Positions 16,726 to 22,635 of a stretch of DNA of 22,635 nucleotides are shown piece by piece. Numbering within the stretch: the first letter of the stretch is position 1; every line of letters starts with the position of its first letter. The DNA lies in the NCBI GenBank assembly GCA_964548165.1, contig CAZJQD010000052.1, positions 1 to 22,635 on the forward strand, read 5' to 3'. This DNA is from CAZJQD01 sp964548165 [NCBI: uncultured bacterium]. Its GTDB lineage: Bacteria > UBA8481. A program made the translations under genes and the position numbers. The notes under the pieces are model-generated. The model saw only the letters and a list, made by a program, of their open reading frames with translations, made no database searches and had not been told where the DNA came from.

Positions 16726-19110
16726 CTACTGGCTGGGATCAAAGCGATACTTGGGATAGCGCCGCGCGCCGATCGGGAAGGACAGCTGCCGCTCGCCGGT
16801 CTTGTAGACCTCGAACGTTTCGCGCCACCAGAGGATATCGGCCTTGTCCGAGTCGGCGTATCGCCGGACCACGCAGGCGATGCGGAATTGAGCCGCCGGC
16901 GTGTCCACGTCGGGATCCGCACCCTTCTTGAAGACAAACCCGGTGCTGTAGATCATGAAGTAGTTGTTCGAGGAGGTGGCGAAGATCCTGCTGAGGGCCC
17001 CGTTGGCATAGGCCAGGTCCAGCGCGTTCTTGTCCGCGACGTTGCCGGCCAGGCCCGAGACGTCGGCCATGTTGTAGACGACGGTGTCGTTGCTGGAATC
17101 GACGTCATTCTTGGTGAGGTAGTTGTAGATGCTGTCCGCCAGGGCCTTGGAATCCGAGGAGCCGAGCCCGGCCAGGGCGTAGTACATCCCTGCCCGCAGG
17201 ACCGGCGACTCGGCCGTGTTGATGTTGATGGGGAACGACTGGTCCTGGGCGTAGCCGTAGACGCTGAGGAAGGGCACGTACGCCGAGTCGACGTTTCGCC
17301 GCCGAATGGTCGCCGTCGCATCCCAGATCATAAAGACCGAGGTCGGGGTCAACATCGAGTCGGCATTTACACCCCTCGAGAATACCGTGGAGGGGCCGGC
17401 GAGGGCGTTGGTCAGCTTCTCCGCATCGGCCGCCGTGAAGCCAACGTTCCTGGTGAACGGCGGGTTGGGGATTTCCTTGAGGAGGCTTCTAAAGACCCCG
17501 CTCTCCCAGCTGGTGCTTCCCTGCTTGACGATGTAGTTCACGTTGATCTTCCCGGCCTCGTCAAAGACGCGCGTGCGGTAGTAGACATCGTAGGAACCCG
17601 TGTCGTAGAGGGTCCAGGGCGCGTAATTCATGCGGTACCACATGGTGTCCGTGGCTCCGTCGATGCCGGCGCGGAAAGACGAGAGACCGACCCCGGGAGT
17701 GGCCGCCTTGGTCTCCCAGTTGTTTGGGAAGAATCCCGAGTAGGGGGGAATCGTGTCATCGAGCACCGAGGGGGAGATCTTCTGCCAGGAGACGTTCGTC
17801 GCGCTCGTGGCATACGCGTCATTGGCATAGCCGGGGAGCCTGGCGGGGAACGAATCCCCGTACCACTGGTTTGACGCCGCCGCGCCCCTTCCCAGGATGA
17901 TACTGTCGCCCCGGTTTCCGAGGGCGCGCTGGCGGATACCCGAGAGCCACGTATCGCGGGCCGGACCCGCCGTCGTGGCGTCCAGCGAGAACCAGAGGAT
18001 TTCGCTCGTCGTCTTTCCGCTCAGCGCGGCGATCGTAGGCGTGTCGGCGTCGATGGGGACGATGACGCCCACGGCGCCGGCCGCGAGGACGTTCGTCTGC
18101 CCGGACTGCGTGGCGGCCCCCGGGTGCACGTGGATGTAGCGCATGTCGGCTGCCACCGGCGTATGCGTGCCGACGGATATCCAGTATTCCTCCCCGGCCG
18201 CGTTCAACGTGTGCGCGATCGAGTCCACGTTCTGGATCTCGATGAACTCGTACTTGCGGTCGGAGGAATTGGCGGGGAGCGAGATGGTCGAGTTGCGGGG
18301 AGAGGTATCCGTTCCGGCCGCGAGGAAATCGATCGCGTTGTTGTAGGTCTGCTTCGGAAAACCGGTTCTCGCATCGGTGCATCGCTTGACGGACAAGTTT
18401 GTGCCCAGGCTGGGCAGGAGATTCGATAACCCGGTCACGGTTCCCCAACCCACCGTGTCGATGATATGGCCGGAGGCGCCCCACTGCAGCCGGATGGCGT
18501 TATCGGTCGCGGCCAGGGTGTTGGCCGTTCCCATGTAATCGGAGGCGGGCGAGCCGACGTAGTCATTTTCGTCGTAGGTCGAGCTCGTGTAGAGATAGTA
18601 GGAGTAAGGTTGAATGACGTGGGACGCATCCAGCGTGGCGTAGAGACTGACAACGCCGCCCGAAGTCAACTTCCTCAGGTTGAGGCCGCTGAGACTCACG
18701 GCGTTCGGCGTGGGGTTGAAGATCTCGACATATTCCTTCGCCAGGCCGCCGGTGACGCCGTTCTGCACTTGCGTGATCACCAGCGTATCCGGCATACCCT
18801 GCAACAGGACCTCCGTGATCACGATCCCGGGTTCGGTGGTCACCTTGGGGCGATCCGCGATGAGGTACGCGATGGCCTGGTTGATGCCCGAGACCGCCGC
18901 CATGCGCGCCCGGGCCTCCTCGGAGGCGTGCGCGAAGAGCGATACGTTCGACTGGATGAGCGTCGCCAGGGAGGTGACGAGCATGACGCCGATGATGGTC
19001 ATCCAGATGGCCGTCAGGATGGCCGAGCCGCTCTCGCGAGAGGCCGCGCATGGACCGCGGCGACCCGCCACGCGTCGTGATACGGCCGAAAGCGAGTGCA
19101 TGGTCTTCAT
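16726..19110 (-). CDS. GspK/PilX-like minor pilin with two lamin-tail domains
   Basis: This 794-residue protein begins like a prepilin: a basic leader ending ESG (28) followed by a hydrophobic helix SAILTAIWMTIIGVMLVTSL. Position +5 is Thr, not Glu, as in GspK-type proteins. Two lamin-tail (LTD) domains follow. LTD1 (about 96-273) has EYVEIFNPTPNAVSLSGLNL and ends NAIDFLAAGTDTSPRN. LTD2 (about 285-476) has YEFIEIQN and ends WQKISPSV...NWETKAATPG. The C-terminal part has the GspK-type segments GKINVN (520-525) and ININTAE (628-634), the latter before a helix-rich region. GspK proteins are usually about 300-350 residues, so the insert more than doubles it. It presumably caps the pilus or pseudopilus outside the inner membrane, with the LTDs as binding modules. 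ATG 19110 overlaps the previous stop (ATGA). ATG 19101 is an alternative. Confidence 0.82.
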   Translation of the reverse strand: MKTMHSLSAVSRRVAGRRGPCAASRESGSAILTAIWMTIIGVMLVTSLATLIQSNVSLFAHASEEARARMAAVSGINQAIAYLIADRPKVTTEPGIVITEVLLQGMPDTLVITQVQNGVTGGLAKEYVEIFNPTPNAVSLSGLNLRKLTSGGVVSLYATLDASHVIQPYSYYLYTSSTYDENDYVGSPASDYMGTANTLAATDNAIRLQWGASGHIIDTVGWGTVTGLSNLLPSLGTNLSVKRCTDARTGFPKQTYNNAIDFLAAGTDTSPRNSTISLPANSSDRKYEFIEIQNVDSIAHTLNAAGEEYWISVGTHTPVAADMRYIHVHPGAATQSGQTNVLAAGAVGVIVPIDADTPTIAALSGKTTSEILWFSLDATTAGPARDTWLSGIRQRALGNRGDSIILGRGAAASNQWYGDSFPARLPGYANDAYATSATNVSWQKISPSVLDDTIPPYSGFFPNNWETKAATPGVGLSSFRAGIDGATDTMWYRMNYAPWTLYDTGSYDVYYRTRVFDEAGKINVNYIVKQGSTSWESGVFRSLLKEIPNPPFTRNVGFTAADAEKLTNALAGPSTVFSRGVNADSMLTPTSVFMIWDATATIRRRNVDSAYVPFLSVYGYAQDQSFPININTAESPVLRAGMYYALAGLGSSDSKALADSIYNYLTKNDVDSSNDTVVYNMADVSGLAGNVADKNALDLAYANGALSRIFATSSNNYFMIYSTGFVFKKGADPDVDTPAAQFRIACVVRRYADSDKADILWWRETFEVYKTGERQLSFPIGARRYPKYRFDPSQ

Positions 19111-19871
19111 TGCGTGATGTAGGCTCCATTGGCCATGGGCCGGATCAGGAACACGGCCGTCTGCGCCACGTCGCGCTCGATCGTGGTCAGCGTGAGGCGC
19201 ACGAGCTTGGGCAGGGCGCCGGTCGTGCGGGCATTGTAGGTGGTGGTCCACGTCGTCCCGTCAGCCGTGTATTCGAACTTCATCTGGGCAATATCGGTGG
19301 CGAAGAGATCCTGGATGGACGGGGCGTCCGTGGGCATCAAGGGACCGCCCGCCTTGCTGTTGGTCTGACCGGCCACGATGATCGTGTCCGTCGTGCCCGA
19401 ACGCTCCAGCCAGAAGCCGTTGCGAATGAGGTCGGCGCCGTTCTCGCCGCCCAGGGTCGAGGCATCCCATCCCATCGAACCCTCGGCCGATGACCACCCG
19501 GCCATGTGGTACAGGAGCGTCGGGCCGATGGAATTCGTGATGGTCGACGGACCGACGGCGTTGGTCGTGGAACCCTCGAAATTGACGCCCTGCGCTCCCA
19601 CCTGCACACCCGTCGTGGGGTATTCCTTGACGGGAGGCATGGCCGAGGCGATATCGCGCATCATCCGATCGCCCACGCCGTAGATGTTCTGGCTCCGCTG
19701 GAAGCGACCCTGGGATGCCAGCCAGGACTGGATCGAGAAACTGAAGAGCGCGGTGTACCCGACGAGAATGATCGAGAAGATGAGGGCCGAGATCAGGAGC
19801 TCGATGAGCGTGAAGCCGCCCGAGGCGACCCGCCGCCGCGGGTCCCTGCGGCTGGTCCGACGATCAATCAT
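19107..19871 (-). CDS. PilW/GspJ-like prepilin-type protein
   Basis: This 254-residue protein has a class III prepilin leader. A very basic n-region (RRTSRRDPRRR) precedes the cleavage site G19|F20, followed by FTLIE with Glu at +5 and the helix LLISALIFSIILVGYTALFSF. The C-terminal part is a globular beta-rich domain, with ALPKLVRLTLTTIERD resembling the strand near the end of PilW/GspJ proteins. It is probably a minor pilin or pseudopilin inserted in the inner membrane and incorporated at the fibre tip. Its ATG overlaps the preceding gene by eight bases, and its stop overlaps the next start by four, so it is translationally coupled on both sides. Family assignment between PilW and GspJ is by length and order only. 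Confidence 0.82.
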   Translation of the reverse strand: MIDRRTSRRDPRRRVASGGFTLIELLISALIFSIILVGYTALFSFSIQSWLASQGRFQRSQNIYGVGDRMMRDIASAMPPVKEYPTTGVQVGAQGVNFEGSTTNAVGPSTITNSIGPTLLYHMAGWSSAEGSMGWDASTLGGENGADLIRNGFWLERSGTTDTIIVAGQTNSKAGGPLMPTDAPSIQDLFATDIAQMKFEYTADGTTWTTTYNARTTGALPKLVRLTLTTIERDVAQTAVFLIRPMANGAYITQ

Positions 19872-20265
19872 TGCGCGTGTCCGCGATGAGCATGACGAAT
19901 GTTTCGCTGGTATCGGCCCACTTGATGACGAGGTTGACGCGCTTGAGCAACCCGGGCGAGGGCGAGCTGGACGTGTAGCTCCACGTGAACTGGCTTGCGT
20001 CGTCGGAGTTGGGGAGCAGGGAATCGAAATTCCCGTTTGCCGAGGCCGCGATCGCGGCGAAGGAGTTGATCTCCAGGTCGGCGAACTTGGCGTTGGCGAA
20101 GGAGTAGGAAATGTCCCGGGAGGTCCGCTTTGAGCCGGCGGCGATGAGCTCGGGCAGGACCGTGATCATGACCACCGCGCCGCTGAACATGATCGCCGCG
20201 GCGACCAGGACCTCCATGAGCGTGAACCCCGCCTTGTTCCGTGACCTTCGCACCATGCGCTTCAT
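19864..20265 (-). CDS. PilV/GspI-like prepilin-type protein
   Basis: This 133-residue protein has a short basic leader (KRMVRRSRNKAG), cleavage site G13|F14, FTLMEVLVAAAIMFSG with Glu at +5 and a single N-terminal helix. A small C-terminal domain ends with LLKRVNLVIKWADTSETFVM, the beta pattern of PilV/GspI proteins. It is likely a minor pilin of the same tip complex as its neighbours. The ATG at 20265 overlaps the upstream stop as ATGA. The frame is open further upstream, but that extension would put the leader in the middle of the protein. The small size fits GspI (about 120 residues) as well as a short PilV. Confidence 0.83.
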   Translation of the reverse strand: MKRMVRRSRNKAGFTLMEVLVAAAIMFSGAVVMITVLPELIAAGSKRTSRDISYSFANAKFADLEINSFAAIAASANGNFDSLLPNSDDASQFTWSYTSSSPSPGLLKRVNLVIKWADTSETFVMLIADTRND

Positions 20266-20885
20266 AGGCTCTCGCACTTCTGCCACCCCCAGTTTGTCGC
20301 CCAGGGCCCGGTCGAGACGCATCCCTGGGAATAGAGCTTGGGTCCGCTCCGCTTGATGATGAATAGGGTGTAGTACCCGTTGTCCGGCTCATTGGCCGCA
20401 TAGGCCTCGCTGGTCAGCGCCATGTGAACGATGAGGTCGCCGCCGTCCTGCGAGCGGTTACGGCCGTAGGCGAAGAAGGTATCGAGGTAGGTACCGGACG
20501 TGACCGTGGACCCCGCCGTCGGTTGGTGGACGCCCTTGATCGAGACATTGGTCGGGGCCTGGATCGCCGCGCCTTGCTGTATTCCCTCCACGGAGTACCA
20601 GACAGTCCCGTTCGTAATATCGAAGTGCAACACCGTGTTCTTGTTCAAGGCATTGGCCGTGTTCTTGGCTTCTCGGGCCTTGGTGATGACCGATGCGGCA
20701 AAACCCCGTAACGCCATCTTGTCCCGGAATTCCCCGTACCCGGCCCCGATGATTCCCAGGAGTATGCCGATGATGATGACCACGACCATCAACTCGATGA
20801 GCGTGAACCCCGCGGTGCGGGTCCAGGCGTTCACAGGATGGGGGGATGCCACCGAACGTGGATCCTTGGTCTTTCCCGGCATCAT
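20262..20885 (-). CDS. GspH/FimT-like prepilin-type protein
   Basis: This 207-residue protein has prepilin leader cleavage site G26|F27, then FTLIELMVVVIIIGILLGIIG with Glu at +5. A region after the helix (FRDKMALRGFAASVITKAREAKNTA) resembles the segment of GspH/FimT/FimU proteins that carries the helix tail. A beta-rich C-terminal domain ends with a Cys-bearing tail. The order H, I, J, K-like in this cluster supports a first minor pseudopilin. ATG codons at 20885 and 20882 are both possible. TTG at 20921 would lengthen the leader further, and none has a clear ribosome binding site. The leader of about 26 residues is longer than usual. The gene is first of the cluster, 136 bases after the valS stop. 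Confidence 0.82.
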   Translation of the reverse strand: MMPGKTKDPRSVASPHPVNAWTRTAGFTLIELMVVVIIIGILLGIIGAGYGEFRDKMALRGFAASVITKAREAKNTANALNKNTVLHFDITNGTVWYSVEGIQQGAAIQAPTNVSIKGVHQPTAGSTVTSGTYLDTFFAYGRNRSQDGGDLIVHMALTSEAYAANEPDNGYYTLFIIKRSGPKLYSQGCVSTGPWATNWGWQKCESL

Positions 20886-21021
20886 CACAGCCACAATGCA
20901 TGCAATCTGGATGCCGGACAATCGCCGGAGTGATAGCTGGATTTTCGAGAGATGCGCACCAGGTTGGCCCTCGGGGGGGCTGGAGGCAAAAACTCTTGCG
21001 GCGCAGATCGGCTCAAGGGCT

Positions 21022-22635
21022 TCAGAGATGTTCCCGGAGCGCGATGAGGCGGGCGCGATGCTCTTCCCGATCGGCCAGGGTCGCGCGGGAGGCGGCCACG
21101 ATCTCGGGAGGGGCGTTCGAGGCGAAGCTGGGGTCCTCCAGGCGGGCGCGGCTGGAGGCGATCTGCTTCTCGGCCCTGGCGATCTCGTCGCCCAGCCTCT
21201 GCTTCTCCTTCTCCAGGTCGACGATGCCTTCCAGCGGGAGGAGGATCTCCGATCCGCCGGCGACGCCGGCGGCGAAGTGCTTGATGCTCGGGCGCGCGGA
21301 GGCGAAGTCGGCGGTCGCGAGACCGGCCATCGTTTCCAGGGCGACGCGGAAGGGTTCGAGGCCGGGCTCCCCCACCAGGTGCGCCGTCAGCTTGGCCGAT
21401 GCCGGCACGGCCAGTTCCGCGCGCAGCCGCCGGATCTCGGTGACGACAGCGACCAACCGCTCGACCTTGGCCTCCGCCTCCGGGTCGACGAAGGCGGCTG
21501 CCGGAAACGGGGCATGATCGAGGAATCCCTCCCCGCCCATCCGCTCGTGCAACTCGTCGGTGACGAAGGGCATGAAGGGGTGCATGATCTTGAGGGAGGA
21601 CGCCAGGACCTCGCGAGCGGTCGCCAGGGCCGCGGCATCGCCTTTCCCGGCCGAGCCGCCGCGAAAGCGCGGCTTCACGATCTCGAGGTACCAGTCGCAA
21701 TACTCGCGCCAGAAGAAGGTGTAGATCGCGTCCGCGGCCTTGTCGAGCTCGTAGGTCTCCAGAGCGCGCGTCACGGCCGCCGTCGCGCGCCCAAGGCGCG
21801 TCAGGATCCAGCGATCCTCGGCGGGGCGTTCGGATGCCGGCGGCGCGACCGGGGCCTGCGGCGACGCGGACAAGACCAGCCGGGCCGCGTTCCAGATCTT
21901 CGTGACGAAGTTGCGGTAGCCCTCGATGCGCTTCTCGTCGAGCTTGATGTCGCGGCCCTGGGCGGCGAAGGCGGCGAGCGTGAAGCGGAAGGCGTCGGCG
22001 CCGAGGTCGTCGATGACGGAGAGGGGATCGATGACGTTGCCGCGCGACTTCGACATCTTCTTGCCCTCGGCGTCGCGCACCAGCGCGTGGATGTAGACGT
22101 CGTGGAACGGGATCTCGCCGCGGAACTTCAGCCCCGCCATCATCATCCGGGCGACCCAGAAGAAGAGGATGTCGAACCCGGTCACGAGGAGCGACGTCGG
22201 GTAGTAGCGCTTAACTTCCGCCGTTTCCTCGGGCCAACCGAGCGTCGAGAAGGGCCAGAGCGCGGACGAGAACCAGGTGTCGAGGACGTCCGGGTCGCGC
22301 GGGAAGGGCTCGTCCGGCCCGATGCCCGCCTTGGCGCGCGCCTCGGCCTCGGTGCGGGCCACGAACGGCGTCCCGTCCGCGCGGTACCAGGCCGGGATCC
22401 GGTGGCCCCACCAGATCTGGCGGCTGATGCACCAGTCCCGGATGTTCGCCAGCCAGTGGAAGTAGATCTTCTCCATGCGAGGTGGATGCAGATGGATCAG
22501 CTTCTCACCCCCGGGCTCCCAGCCCTCCGCGGTCTTTCGGTAGCCGCTGGCCTCCAGCGTCATCCGGGCCAAGGGCTCGAGCTTCACGAACCACTGGTCG
22601 GAGAGGCGGTACTCGATGACCGCCTTCGACCGATA
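21022..22635 (-). CDS. valS: Valyl-tRNA synthetase, C-terminal part (5' end outside window)
   Basis: The last 537 residues of a class I valyl-tRNA synthetase are present; the gene enters from the right edge in frame. Visible are [13 protein letters not shown] at the start, [17 protein letters not shown], the [19 protein letters not shown] segment, the [18 protein letters not shown] motif, and the KMSKS loop as [14 protein letters not shown]. The anticodon-binding helical domain follows, with [22 protein letters not shown] and [12 protein letters not shown]. The C-terminal coiled-coil tRNA-binding arm ([20 protein letters not shown]) is complete. The HIGH motif and editing domain lie outside the window. 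It charges tRNA-Val in the cytoplasm. Nothing links it functionally to the downstream prepilin genes; I see no clear terminator in the 136-base gap after it. Confidence 0.95.
   Translation of the reverse strand, partial: YRSKAVIEYRLSDQWFVKLEPLARMTLEASGYRKTAEGWEPGGEKLIHLHPPRMEKIYFHWLANIRDWCISRQIWWGHRIPAWYRADGTPFVARTEAEARAKAGIGPDEPFPRDPDVLDTWFSSALWPFSTLGWPEETAEVKRYYPTSLLVTGFDILFFWVARMMMAGLKFRGEIPFHDVYIHALVRDAEGKKMSKSRGNVIDPLSVIDDLGADAFRFTLAAFAAQGRDIKLDEKRIEGYRNFVTKIWNAARLVLSASPQAPVAPPASERPAEDRWILTRLGRATAAVTRALETYELDKAADAIYTFFWREYCDWYLEIVKPRFRGGSAGKGDAAALATAREVLASSLKIMHPFMPFVTDELHERMGGEGFLDHAPFPAAAFVDPEAEAKVERLVAVVTEIRRLRAELAVPASAKLTAHLVGEPGLEPFRVALETMAGLATADFASARPSIKHFAAGVAGGSEILLPLEGIVDLEKEKQRLGDEIARAEKQIASSRARLEDPSFASNAPPEIVAASRATLADREEHRARLIALREHL

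Noticed and set aside
20870-20900. TGGC-N-TGC element resembling a sigma-54 -24/-12 promoter before the first prepilin gene
   Set aside because: On the minus strand TGGCTGTGATGATGCC has the right spacing but overlaps the likely start codons and matches the consensus poorly.

Overview
The window is G+C-rich throughout (roughly two thirds by eye) and almost fully coding. It carries two tRNA genes, a dense type IV pilus / type II-secretion-like cluster, two PorV/PorQ-type outer-membrane barrel proteins, and the 3' part of valS. The double membrane implied by the barrels, PorV-type proteins next to pilus motors, a PilS/PilR-like regulatory pair and lamin-tail domains fit a Gram-negative of the FCB/Eisenbacteria-like or deltaproteobacterial-like spectrum. 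This assignment is an inference from gene content; no rRNA or marker gene fixes it.

Layout. tRNA-Gln(TTG) lies on the minus strand at the left edge. A plus-strand pair follows: an SDR oxidoreductase with a substituted active site, then a polytopic membrane protein. Everything else is on the minus strand. Read from the right edge in transcription order it is: valS (5' end outside the window); four prepilin-like genes overlapping or nearly overlapping one another (GspH/FimT-, PilV/GspI-, PilW/GspJ- and GspK/PilX-like, the last with two lamin-tail domains); a PorV-like barrel with an extra C-terminal domain; a 404-base non-coding stretch with an octamer-based inverted repeat; two adjacent PilB/GspE-type ATPases, pilT and pilC; an orphan PhnD-type substrate-binding lipoprotein; a PilS-like histidine kinase and PilR-like sigma-54 activator; tRNA-Arg(CCG) with a good sigma-70 promoter; a second PorV/PorQ-like protein; a SAM hydrolase (DUF62); and a small membrane protein that converges on the plus-strand pair.

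How it may work together. PilB, PilT and PilC form the cytoplasmic motor and inner-membrane platform of a pilus or pseudopilus. The four prepilin-like proteins look like the minor-pilin tip or initiation complex. PilS/PilR are the usual regulators of pilin transcription, and a PhnD-like lipoprotein just upstream of pilS could supply a ligand-sensing input. No major pilin, secretin, prepilin peptidase or PilMNOP genes are in the window, so the rest of the machine must lie elsewhere. The least ordinary items are the double-LTD GspK-like protein, the PorV-plus-C-terminal-domain fusion, the orphan binding protein beside pilS, and two repeat structures in the gaps.
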